Origin: Rikenella microfusus
Lineage (GTDB): Bacteria; Bacteroidota; Bacteroidia; Bacteroidales; Tenuifilaceae
NCBI GenBank assembly: GCA_020722565.1
Contig: DYKO01000006.1
Location: forward strand, 62,001-126,000
DNA length: 64,000 bases
Direction of reading: 5' to 3'
Part shown: piece by piece, positions 8,824-16,648 of the stretch
How the letters are laid out: each line of letters starts with the position of its first letter
Position numbering within the stretch: the first letter of the stretch is position 1
The notes under the pieces: model-generated
The model's database searches: none
What the model was told of the DNA's origin: nothing
The model's input: only the letters and a program-made list of their open reading frames with translations
Made by a program: the position numbers and the translations under genes

Positions 8824-8831
8824 CAAAGATA
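8824..8831 (-). promoter_or_regulatory. -7 element of the SRP RNA promoter
   Basis: CAAAGATA on the plus strand is TATCTTTG on the minus strand, matching TAnnTTTG. It lies about 4-7 bases before the inferred 5' end of the SRP RNA, the spacing expected for a -7 box. Confidence 0.6.
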
Positions 8832-8883
8832 GCTAAACTTTACATTAACTTTCACAACCTCTAACTTTTTTTAGCAATTTTCA

Positions 8884-8891
8884 TATATTTG
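8884..8891 (+). promoter_or_regulatory. -7 element of the DUF4199/glycosyltransferase operon
   Basis: TATATTTG fits TAnnTTTG and lies 24 bases before the ATG at 8916. The -33 region is T-rich without a clear TTTG. Confidence 0.5.
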
Positions 8892-8915
8892 CAATAAAAC
8901 TAAACCTTTTGTAAG

Positions 8916-9458
8916 ATGGAAAATAAAGGTACCCCTATGCTAAAGCATTCAATGAATTACGGACTGATTATGGGTATCGGTCTGGTAGCTATGAGTTTAT
9001 TAGTGTATCTGGTAGGCATTGTAAAACCTCCTTTTTGGGTTAATCTTATTAACTATGCCATTATAATTGGAGTGATAGTGTATGGTACAAAAAAATACCG
9101 TGACGAGATTTTAGAAGGAGCCATAACCTATGGTCAGGCACTTGGTTTTGGTGTAATGATTAGCTTATTTGCATCAATTATAGTTGCCTTTTACATGCTT
9201 CTTTACACTACAGTTATTGACCCAGGTTTTATAGATAAAATAATGGAAATTACCGAGGAGGAACTTGTCAGCAAGGGTATGTCCGACGATCAGATAGAGG
9301 CGGCTCTTTCCATGTCGAAAAAGTTTATGTCGCCTATGTTTATGACCATTTCAACCTTTTTTGGTAATTTGTTTACGGGAACTATTTTTTCCCTGATTAC
9401 CTCCATATTTCTGAAAAAGGAAAAATCACTTTTTGAGGAAGAAAAAATAATTGAGTAA
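8916..9458 (+). CDS. DUF4199 family membrane protein
   Basis: A 180-residue integral membrane protein with four hydrophobic segments at about residues 12-35, 40-58, 70-100 and 145-170; the last two flank a charged, Met-rich region (~105-140). The layout and the N-terminal KHSMNYGLIMGIG pattern match the DUF4199 family, which is almost confined to Bacteroidota and has no known biochemical role. It is followed after 21 bases by a GT2 glycosyltransferase on the same strand. This gene order is recurrent in the phylum, which hints at a role in cell-envelope polyprenyl-sugar metabolism, but that is inference only. Confidence 0.85.
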   Translation: MENKGTPMLKHSMNYGLIMGIGLVAMSLLVYLVGIVKPPFWVNLINYAIIIGVIVYGTKKYRDEILEGAITYGQALGFGVMISLFASIIVAFYMLLYTTVIDPGFIDKIMEITEEELVSKGMSDDQIEAALSMSKKFMSPMFMTISTFFGNLFTGTIFSLITSIFLKKEKSLFEEEKIIE

Positions 9459-9479
9459 AGTAAAGCCAAAAATTTCAAA

Positions 9480-10430
9480 ATGGATATTTCTGTTATTGTA
9501 CCCCTTTATAACGAAGAACAATCGTTGCCTGAACTCATGGAGTGGATTAATCGTGTAATGAATCAAAATGGATTTACCTACGAGGTGCTTATGGTTGACG
9601 ATGGAAGCAACGATTCCAGCTGGAGCATTATTGAGATTTTGACAATGAAATATCCAACCCTTAGGGGTATAAAATTTCGGCGTAACTACGGTAAATCGGC
9701 AGCTCTGCAGGTTGGTTTTACAGCCGCCAAAGGCGATGTGGTTATAACCATGGATGCCGACCTGCAGGATAGCCCCGATGAAATACCCGAGCTCTACCAA
9801 ATGATTACCCGCAATGGTTACGATTTGGTGTCGGGATGGAAGCGTAAGCGTTACGATCCGCTACTTACCAAGCGAATACCCAGTAAGCTTTACAACGCAA
9901 CGGTTAGGATGGTAAGCGGAATAAAACTCCACGATATGAACTGTGGCCTAAAGGCCTATCGCAGTAACGTGGTTAAAAGTATTGAGGTTTACGGGGAGAT
10001 GCACCGTTATATTCCCGTGCTTGCTAAACAAGCTGGTTTTAGAAGGATTGGCGAAAAGGTTGTGCAGCATCGCGAACGCAAGTATGGAACATCAAAATTT
10101 GGATGGACTCGTTTCATCAATGGGTTCCTCGACCTTTTGTCAGTTATGTTCGTATCGCGCTTTGGTAAAAAACCCATGCACTTTTTTGGTACTCTTGGAA
10201 CGGTAATGTTTCTAGCTGGTGGTGCTATTGCTTTTTGGCTTGTTGGTTCAAAACTTTGGGCTCAGTTTCATCACCTTAGTTATCGTCCGGTAACTGATCA
10301 GCCATTATTTTACATTGCCCTGGTAATGGCAGTAATTGGTGTTCAGCTATTTACCGCAGGCTTTATTGGCGAATTGGTATCACGTAGCTCTTCGGATCGT
10401 AACTCCTATTTGGTGGAAAAAGAGATATAA
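9480..10430 (+). CDS. Family 2 glycosyltransferase, polyprenyl-phosphate sugar synthase type
   Basis: A 316-residue membrane-attached glycosyltransferase. The GT-A domain (residues 1-~220) has the nucleotide-binding MVDDGSNDSS near residue 40, the metal-binding DADLQD near 92-97, and the acceptor-side segments HDMNCGLKAYR and HRERKYGTSKFGW. Two C-terminal transmembrane helices follow (~235-260 and ~275-300). This is the layout of DPM1-like/GtrB-like enzymes, which move glucose or mannose from a nucleotide sugar to undecaprenyl phosphate on the inner face of the membrane. The sugar cannot be read from sequence. It forms an operon with the DUF4199 gene and ends at a hairpin at 10458. Confidence 0.9.
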   Translation: MDISVIVPLYNEEQSLPELMEWINRVMNQNGFTYEVLMVDDGSNDSSWSIIEILTMKYPTLRGIKFRRNYGKSAALQVGFTAAKGDVVITMDADLQDSPDEIPELYQMITRNGYDLVSGWKRKRYDPLLTKRIPSKLYNATVRMVSGIKLHDMNCGLKAYRSNVVKSIEVYGEMHRYIPVLAKQAGFRRIGEKVVQHRERKYGTSKFGWTRFINGFLDLLSVMFVSRFGKKPMHFFGTLGTVMFLAGGAIAFWLVGSKLWAQFHHLSYRPVTDQPLFYIALVMAVIGVQLFTAGFIGELVSRSSSDRNSYLVEKEI

Positions 10431-10457
10431 TTAATTAGTTGCTAAACAACATATCAT

Positions 10458-10490
10458 AAAATAGCTCCATATGGTGCTATTTTATTTTAT
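10458..10490 (+). terminator. Hairpin terminator after the GT2 gene
   Basis: AAAATAGC (10458-10465) pairs with GCTATTTT (10476-10483) around a 10-base loop, followed by a T-rich tail. The stem is AT-rich, so strength is uncertain, but it separates the operon from the nitroreductase gene. Confidence 0.55.
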
Positions 10491-10516
10491 TTGCGCTAAA
10501 AGTTAATCTGAAAGTT

Positions 10517-11272
10517 ATGAAAGGTTTGACATCGCACCGCTCAATTCGAAAATATAAGAGTGATCCGATAGACGATTCGTTATTGCAAGAAATCCTCCTG
10601 GCTGGTACTCGTGCATCTACAACCGGTAATATGCAGGTTTACAGTATTATAGTTGCACGCAGCGAGGAGGTAAAGCAACAGCTATTGCCCCTACACTTCA
10701 ATCAGAAAATGGTTGTTCAGGCGCCGGTAGTTTTAACTTTCTGTGCCGATTATAATCGTTTCAGTAAATGGTGCCTGCAACGTAAGGCTAATCCCGGATA
10801 CGATAACTTTCTTTCATTTTTTACTGCAGCCATCGATGCTCTACTTGTAGCACAAAATGTATGCATTGCAGCAGAGGAAAAGGGTTTAGGTATATGCTAT
10901 CTGGGAACTACCATCTATACAGCCGATAAAATCATTGAGGTTTTGAAGCTACCCAGGGGTGTTGTTCCAGTTACAACTGTAGTAATGGGCTATCCCGATG
11001 AAAGGCCAGATTTAACCGATAGGCTTCCACTTGCTGGTGTGGTTCACTACGAGGTATATCATGATTACTCCGAGGGGGATCTTGATCAGATTTATCAGCA
11101 TAAGGAGTCGTTGCCCCTTACAAAGCAATTGCTCGAGGAAAATAAGAAGGAAACCCTTGCACAAATTTTTACCGATAACCGTTACACGCTAAAGGATAAT
11201 GTGGCTTTTTCTAAGAATCTGCTTAGTGTTTTGGAACAGCAGGGGTTTATGAATAATGATAGAACGGAGTAG
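10517..11272 (+). CDS. Nitroreductase family FMN oxidoreductase (NfsA/Frp-like)
   Basis: A 251-residue flavoprotein of the nitroreductase superfamily, which uses FMN and NAD(P)H for two-electron reduction of nitro groups, quinones or flavins. The N-terminal HRSIRKYKSDPID motif is the phosphate/FMN-binding start, ASTTGNMQVYSI is the second FMN-contact region, and EEKGLGICYLGT is the dimer-interface segment typical of the oxygen-insensitive NfsA/Frp branch. The C-terminal ~50 residues (DNRYTLKDNVAFSKNLLSVL) resemble the extension of that branch. The physiological substrate is unknown. It is a single gene bounded by two terminators. Confidence 0.9.
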   Translation: MKGLTSHRSIRKYKSDPIDDSLLQEILLAGTRASTTGNMQVYSIIVARSEEVKQQLLPLHFNQKMVVQAPVVLTFCADYNRFSKWCLQRKANPGYDNFLSFFTAAIDALLVAQNVCIAAEEKGLGICYLGTTIYTADKIIEVLKLPRGVVPVTTVVMGYPDERPDLTDRLPLAGVVHYEVYHDYSEGDLDQIYQHKESLPLTKQLLEENKKETLAQIFTDNRYTLKDNVAFSKNLLSVLEQQGFMNNDRTE

Positions 11273-11292
11273 AAAGATATAGGATATAAGAC

Positions 11293-11325
11293 AAAAGGGC
11301 CGCAAGTATTTGCGACCCTTTTTTT
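11293..11325. terminator. Bidirectional hairpin between convergent nitroreductase and nuclease genes
   Basis: AAAAGGGCCGCAA and TTGCGACCCTTTT pair over about 13 positions with one mismatch or wobble and a 4-base loop, ending in a T-run on the plus strand (to 11325) and a shorter one on the minus strand. It lies 20 bases after the nitroreductase stop and 18 bases from the nuclease stop. Confidence 0.85.
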
Positions 11326-11342
11326 ATGGTGATTTTTTAGGA

Positions 11343-12725
11343 TTAGTTTGTTGGTCCATTATCAACCTTTGACTCTATAACACTTTGAATTGATGAGGAG
11401 ATGTTGGATAGGAAATTATATCCCGTTTTACTTTCAATATAATCGACAGTAGTGCGGTAGTAACCCCATGGCTGGTTTTTAACAGTTTGTGTATTTGGCA
11501 TCCAAACAGCAATAACACGGGTTGAGGTATTGATTCGGGAAATATCGTTTGAACCGACGGGCAGCACAACAATTACTTTCCAAACATAGGATGGCACAGT
11601 AATTTTCTTACTGGAAATAGTGGTTTTATATCCAGCAGAGCCTGTGCCACCTTGACCCCAGGGACCAGAAATGATATAAAGTTCATTACCTTCATCAACA
11701 AGTTTTCTGCAGTAGTTTTCGAGATTGGCCCAAGTAATTTGATTATTATTGGGGGCCTGGGGAACCATGTTGGTCATTAAAAAAGTTGCGGAGTTATCGG
11801 TGGTTGAACCGGTACGGTCGGCGCTAGGGCACATATGTCCACGGTCAAAACCCGAACTGCTGTAATCGGTACCGCCAACCCAAACCCATGTTGAAGGGAG
11901 GGTATTATCGGCCCGAAAATTGTTTTGTCTGGGGGCGGAGCCAATCCATGCACTGCTCAGGTGCCACGATACCCAGTTGGAGGTTAGCTTGCTGTTGTTG
12001 TATGAAAGCACGTACTGAGGCTTAACCATTAAGTAGTTATTGGGGTAGAGTATATTGCTTAGGGCACCTGAAGGATTTCCTAATGCCAGGTTATCGTCGC
12101 GTGTTGGGGTGGAGGTGGTTTCGTAATTGGTTATGGTAATATCATCAATATTAATACGGTACGACCCACCCGATACCTTGCGTATCTCAAACCTTACGTT
12201 TCCTGAAATGTTTACGCTAAACGATGCTTTGGTAAGTGTGGTGGATGAGGTGGTAACGGTTGACCCTACTTTTGACCAGGTGCTACCGCTATTGGTTGAA
12301 ACCCAAAGCTCCCATTTACTGCTGCCATTACTCCCGTATTTGGCATGGTAAATATCTACGGTAGCGGCACCGTTTGTCTTGTCAAATTTCATGGTAAGCT
12401 TACCTGTAGAGGTAATTCTAACCGATTTGGAACCATGCTTTCGATCGCTGCTCGAGGTTCCTATTAGGGCATTATTAAGATACCACGTGCCGGTTGATAG
12501 GGTTATCGATGCGCCCGCATAGGAAGTTTTGGAACCCATTTCAAAGTTTTCAAAAAGGGCTGCAGTAGCAAGATTAAAAGTATCTTGCGGCTGGGCCAAC
12601 TCGTAAGCTACTTCTTTTTCTTTGATGGGAATAGGATATTCTCTTTCGCAAGAGATAAATACAAACACAACAGGCAATACTGCCGGTAACAGCATAAAGT
12701 TAAGCATTGTTCTTTTCACTTTCAT
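11343..12725 (-). CDS. Lipoprotein DNA/RNA non-specific endonuclease (NUC1 type)
   Basis: A 460-residue secreted nuclease. Residues 1-26 form a lipoprotein signal with lipobox FISC (C26), so the protein is likely anchored in the outer membrane. Residues ~55-205 form a beta-sandwich of the MAM/carbohydrate-binding-like type seen in Bacteroidota secreted proteins (ALFENFEMG start, INIDDITITNY end). Residues ~215-445 are the beta-beta-alpha-metal nuclease: DRGHMCPSADR at 294-304 with general base H297, then TNMVPQAPNNNQ with the metal-ligand Asn near 327 and WANLE with E336. Members of this family cut single- and double-stranded DNA and RNA; a nutritional or biofilm-DNA role is likely. A TAAATTTG -7-like element lies at 12758-12751 on its strand. 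Confidence 0.92.
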   Translation of the reverse strand: MKVKRTMLNFMLLPAVLPVVFVFISCEREYPIPIKEKEVAYELAQPQDTFNLATAALFENFEMGSKTSYAGASITLSTGTWYLNNALIGTSSSDRKHGSKSVRITSTGKLTMKFDKTNGAATVDIYHAKYGSNGSSKWELWVSTNSGSTWSKVGSTVTTSSTTLTKASFSVNISGNVRFEIRKVSGGSYRINIDDITITNYETTSTPTRDDNLALGNPSGALSNILYPNNYLMVKPQYVLSYNNSKLTSNWVSWHLSSAWIGSAPRQNNFRADNTLPSTWVWVGGTDYSSSGFDRGHMCPSADRTGSTTDNSATFLMTNMVPQAPNNNQITWANLENYCRKLVDEGNELYIISGPWGQGGTGSAGYKTTISSKKITVPSYVWKVIVVLPVGSNDISRINTSTRVIAVWMPNTQTVKNQPWGYYRTTVDYIESKTGYNFLSNISSSIQSVIESKVDNGPTN

Positions 12726-12758
12726 GGCATTGATGTTTAGGTTGATGCGACAAATTTA

Positions 12759-13130
12759 CTTCAACTGGGCAAATGCATTGTTAGGTAATCATTACTTTTT
12801 TATTAACAATTTATTGCATTTTTTCAACCAAAAAAGTTACTGGTTTGCAATTAATTGGCCATACTTTGGCTAAGCAAATATTCCTAAGGCGTTTCTTTTT
12901 TTAGTAGTATAATATTTTAGGGAGAGCAATACATGAAAACAGATTGCACTGCTATTTTAGATAGCATGAAACATCAAAGTTGTTACAAGCAGTAGGCATG
13001 TTTTGAAACTGATAACAAGTTAAGTTGGGGATAAGTTATCAATTATGGCAGATATCGATTCTTGAAGTGTCTAGATTTGGTATTATTATCCATTGAGTCA
13101 AACTTGAGATGATATGAATATAATAGGAGT
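12759..13130. other. Intergenic stretch, no supported gene
   Basis: About 370 AT-rich bases between the upstream end of the nuclease gene and the terminator of the large oxidoreductase. A 20-codon frame at 12934-12996 starts with ATG but has no promoter, hairpin or recognisable composition around it. I see no tRNA-like fold, repeat or mobile-element end. Confidence 0.5.
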
Positions 13131-13164
13131 AAAAAATCCCCACAGCACTAATGTGGCGTGGGGA
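13131..13164 (-). terminator. Terminator of the fused oxidoreductase gene
   Basis: On the minus strand TCCCCAC (13164-13158) pairs with GTGGGGA (13143-13137), and a short inner arm (GCCACAT/gtgct) may extend the stem. Six T residues follow (A-run 13131-13136). It lies 32 bases beyond the stop of the gene ending at 13196. Confidence 0.85.
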
Positions 13165-13195
13165 GTCCCAAACATATCGATGTATAGAAAAAGAT

Positions 13196-16100
13196 TTACT
13201 TAAAGGCTTTTTCGGGTAAACCGTCGCCTTCGAGGCTAAGACGCTTGAAGTATTCGGGAACCGGGCGTCCCATAAGTTCCTCAACGTACATTTTGGCCAG
13301 GCCCATACCCAGCATGAAGCCCTGACCGCGGAGGCCTGTAAACAGGCCATGCTTGGTATCGATAAACATGCGGGGCTCAACGTAGTATCCTGCCCAAACC
13401 GCCTGAAAGCCAACCGAACTTAACTGGGGTATCCAATTGGAGAATATTTCCGAGGCAATTTCAAGGAAATCCTGCGAGTTGATTTTGAGATTTTTATCGG
13501 TTTCGCGGGGGTCAACTGCGGGTGAGGCACAGCCAATTATTTGGCCTGTTTCGGCCAGCTGCTGGCCGTAAACAGCGACAAATCCCTTGTAGTTCCTCCT
13601 GTCGATTAGCATGCCAAGCGGATTCCCGTTAATGCCAAGCCAGGGTAACTGTCGGGTGATAAAGGCCTGATGCTTAACTGGGTATATGCCAGTAAAAATC
13701 CCTAGCTGGCGGCTAAACTTCTCGCCCGAAGGGCCAAGTGAATTAACAAATTTATCGGCGTGGTATTCAATATACTCCTTGTTATGGTCGCGAACCAGTG
13801 CTACAAAGCCACTGCCGTTGCGGTGAATGCTGATGAGCTCGGCATCTTCCATTACTGTTCCACCCTTTTCGATACCCATTTTGCGGAGCAAATCAACCAC
13901 CTTGCCAGGGGTTGCCTGCCAGCATCCACGGGTTATGAGTGCGGCCTGGTAGGTATTAAGTTTATCGTTCATAAAGGGCGATATTTCCTTACGGAAATTG
14001 GAGGGTTGAATCATATAGGCATCGCTCCATGCCATTGACGCTTCCAGGGCGCGCAGCATGTTGTCGTCGTGCGCAAAGGTAACGTAGTTAATAGGGCGAT
14101 AGTCGATATCAGATTTTTGGTGCAGCTCACGGAATATATCGTGGTTCAAGCGGGCAATATCGGCAATTTCGGGGAGCGAGAAGGCCGTACGGCCACCGGC
14201 AATGTTACGCCAGCTTGCACCGCGGCCATAGTTTAGCATAACCGGCTGCAAACCCGATTCGGCCATGTAACGGAACAGAGCACTACCGGCTATACCCCCC
14301 CCGGCAATGAGTGCTTGAACCTTTTCAACACGGGCCTTCTTGCCATTAATTCCGGTAATATAGGTTTCGGGTACATCCTTTGGATAGAGTTCACCCATGG
14401 CTACCTGATTGCTTAGCGGTCCACGGGGTGTGGCATCGCCAACTATCTGTATGCCCATGGGGGCAAGTGTAGTTTTCAGTCGCTTTATGCAACGTTTCCC
14501 CCTACAGGCTCCCATTCCCAGTCGGGTAGTATGCTTAATCTCGTCGACCGAAATAAACTTACGGTCGCCAATGGTGTTAAGGACCTCATCAAGGCTCACG
14601 TCGTCGCAATGGCAAACGTAAATCTTTTCTTGAGTTTTATATTCAAAGGGTTTGATTTGAAGCGGTTCAGGGTATTGTGATTTTACAATAAAGCCACGTG
14701 CTGCCAGCATATCATCGCCATGCAAATTGAGCGATTTTACACGCGCAATATTGGTTTTATTGGGTTTCCGTAGTATCTTTTCAATTACACCATCGCCTAA
14801 AATTTTACCGTTGTTGTCGACCAGATATACCTCAACGCCTTCCTGTGCCTCGTACTCAATGGGAAGGAATAGCCAATCCTTGGCGTAGCTATAGCCGAAA
14901 ATGGCCAAACCCGGGCATTGGTAAACGCATTCCATGCATCCCACACATTTTTCAAAATCGATGTGGGGTACGGTGCTGGTTGAGTTTTTGGTTATGGCTC
15001 CGTGGGGACAGGCAAATGTACAGGGGTTGCAGGCAAAGCCGTAAAGGCAGTCGATTTGAACAAATGGTTTACTATTTCTCCGTTCCGCGGACGGGCGGAA
15101 TGGCTCTTCGAGAATCCTTACGGGGTGTTGCTGGCTATCGATATACTCTTTGCTGATATTTAGGTAGTAATCGTAGCTGCATTTAACGCCAAGTTCTTGT
15201 AATATTTCATAGGCAACCTGTTTGCCCCGCAGCACGGCACTGGTACCCTCGCCAATTCTGATGGCATCGCCAGCACCGTAGCAGTTACGACCAAAAACTT
15301 CGTTACCCTTTATTAGCAGCTGGTCATCGGGAACCAGACCTGTACAAATGTTTATGGCATCGATTCCCTCAATGATTTGCTCGGTACCGGGAATGGGTTT
15401 AAAATCTTTGGCATCGGCTATAACGGCCCCCACAATTCCGGTATGGGTTTCGTTGGGTATAGCTTTTACTAGAATTTTACTCAGCATAATGGGAATGCCC
15501 AAGCGACGAACCCTGTTGGCTTGAACCGGAAACCCTCCCTCTCTGGGCATAGCCTCAATGATGGCCTTTACATAGGCTCCAGCCTGCATGAGCTGGTAGC
15601 TGGTGAGGTAACCTATATTTCCTGCGCCAACAGTTAGCACGTTTTTGCCCAGAAGGGTAAACTCCTGATTCATCATTTTTTGCACCACGGCAGCAGTGTA
15701 AACACCTGGCAGGTCGTCGTTTTCAAAGGTAGGCATAAAGGGAACTGCGCCTGTTGCTATAATAAGGTAATCAGCTTCTACGTAATAAATTTCATCAGTT
15801 TTAATATTCTTAACCGCGATGCGTTTATTTTCAATAAAATCCCAAACGGTGCTATTTAGAAAGATGCCCTCGTGATTGGTCCCCGCCAGTGTGCGGGCAA
15901 TTTCAAAGCCACGCATGCCGCCAAACTTCTTTTCGCGTTCAAAGAAAAAGAACTGATGGGTTTGCATGTTAAACTGTCCGCCGATGGTGGCGTTATTGTC
16001 GATAACAATATTTTCCACACCATGTTCCAAAAGGATTTCGCGGGCAGCCAGACCGGCAGGTCCAGCACCAATAATGGCAACGGTGGTTTTGTAAACTCTG

Positions 16101-16429
16101 GTGCTCTCCTGCTTGTTGGCGGGCTTAACATCGGGGGTGTACTCATGGGGGATTTCCCTTACCTCTTTAACCCCATCAACTGGGGTGATACAGATTCGCT
16201 TAATTTGACCATCGACCAGCATTTCGCAGGCACCACACTTACCTATACCGCATTCAAGGCTACGTTCACGGTTTTCGATGCTATGGCTGTGAACTGGAAA
16301 ACCAGCCTGATGAAGTGCCGCGGCAATGGTGAAACCGCTTTCACCCTTTACTTCCCTTCCATTGAACATAAAGGTAACAGTGTTGCGTTGGGGCACCTCA
16401 AGAATGGGGTGTTTATCTATTTTATGCAT
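13196..16429 (-). CDS. Fused multi-cofactor FAD/Fe-S oxidoreductase (HcnA-HcnB-ferredoxin-BFD-HcnC layout)
   Basis: This 1077-residue protein joins five redox modules. Residues ~15-100: plant-type [2Fe-2S] domain (Fer2_4) with C60, C65, C68, C80. Residues ~112-420: pyridine-nucleotide/FAD disulfide-type reductase with GAGPAG at 121-126 and a second Rossmann motif GAGNIG at 268-273. Residues ~455-512: two [4Fe-4S] sites, C461/C467/C470/C474 and C495/C498/C501/C505. Residues ~603-655: BFD-type [2Fe-2S] with C606, C608, C642, C647. Residues ~705-1077: D-amino-acid-oxidase-like FAD domain with GGGIAG at 710-715. The first, second, BFD and last modules correspond to the separate subunits of opine, D-hydroxyproline and cyanide-forming dehydrogenases, which oxidise an amino-acid-type substrate and pass electrons to the respiratory chain. 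The ferredoxin module suggests electrons leave through low-potential clusters. The substrate is unknown. It is a single gene with no transporter beside it. Confidence 0.88.
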   Translation of the reverse strand: MHKIDKHPILEVPQRNTVTFMFNGREVKGESGFTIAAALHQAGFPVHSHSIENRERSLECGIGKCGACEMLVDGQIKRICITPVDGVKEVREIPHEYTPDVKPANKQESTRVYKTTVAIIGAGPAGLAAREILLEHGVENIVIDNNATIGGQFNMQTHQFFFFEREKKFGGMRGFEIARTLAGTNHEGIFLNSTVWDFIENKRIAVKNIKTDEIYYVEADYLIIATGAVPFMPTFENDDLPGVYTAAVVQKMMNQEFTLLGKNVLTVGAGNIGYLTSYQLMQAGAYVKAIIEAMPREGGFPVQANRVRRLGIPIMLSKILVKAIPNETHTGIVGAVIADAKDFKPIPGTEQIIEGIDAINICTGLVPDDQLLIKGNEVFGRNCYGAGDAIRIGEGTSAVLRGKQVAYEILQELGVKCSYDYYLNISKEYIDSQQHPVRILEEPFRPSAERRNSKPFVQIDCLYGFACNPCTFACPHGAITKNSTSTVPHIDFEKCVGCMECVYQCPGLAIFGYSYAKDWLFLPIEYEAQEGVEVYLVDNNGKILGDGVIEKILRKPNKTNIARVKSLNLHGDDMLAARGFIVKSQYPEPLQIKPFEYKTQEKIYVCHCDDVSLDEVLNTIGDRKFISVDEIKHTTRLGMGACRGKRCIKRLKTTLAPMGIQIVGDATPRGPLSNQVAMGELYPKDVPETYITGINGKKARVEKVQALIAGGGIAGSALFRYMAESGLQPVMLNYGRGASWRNIAGGRTAFSLPEIADIARLNHDIFRELHQKSDIDYRPINYVTFAHDDNMLRALEASMAWSDAYMIQPSNFRKEISPFMNDKLNTYQAALITRGCWQATPGKVVDLLRKMGIEKGGTVMEDAELISIHRNGSGFVALVRDHNKEYIEYHADKFVNSLGPSGEKFSRQLGIFTGIYPVKHQAFITRQLPWLGINGNPLGMLIDRRNYKGFVAVYGQQLAETGQIIGCASPAVDPRETDKNLKINSQDFLEIASEIFSNWIPQLSSVGFQAVWAGYYVEPRMFIDTKHGLFTGLRGQGFMLGMGLAKMYVEELMGRPVPEYFKRLSLEGDGLPEKAFK

Positions 16430-16588
16430 AACGTTAAGTTCTTTGGGTTAAACTCAATTGTTCATCTGGCACAAAAGTATTTAGGTCACTTTTTAACAAC
16501 AATGATTTATGTCAACTTATCTTATGTTGATAAACGATTGTTTTGCTGCTGTTATTTAAGTGATTAAACTATACTAGAGCCCCCTCCC

Positions 16589-16628
16589 AAAAAAATTAAG
16601 GTGGCAGTTTTTTTATGCCTACCACCTT
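16589..16628 (-). terminator. Terminator of the type A T9SS cargo gene
   Basis: On the minus strand AAGGTGG (16628-16622) pairs with CCACCTT (16604-16598) around a 17-base loop. AA and a run of seven T residues (plus-strand A-run 16589-16595) follow. It begins 20 bases after the stop of the gene ending at 16649. Confidence 0.7.
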
Positions 16629-16648
16629 ACTGCAATAAATATGAAGGG

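Noticed and set aside
12934-12996. 20-codon small frame in the gap before the large oxidoreductase
   Set aside because: No promoter, terminator pairing or codon bias supports it.
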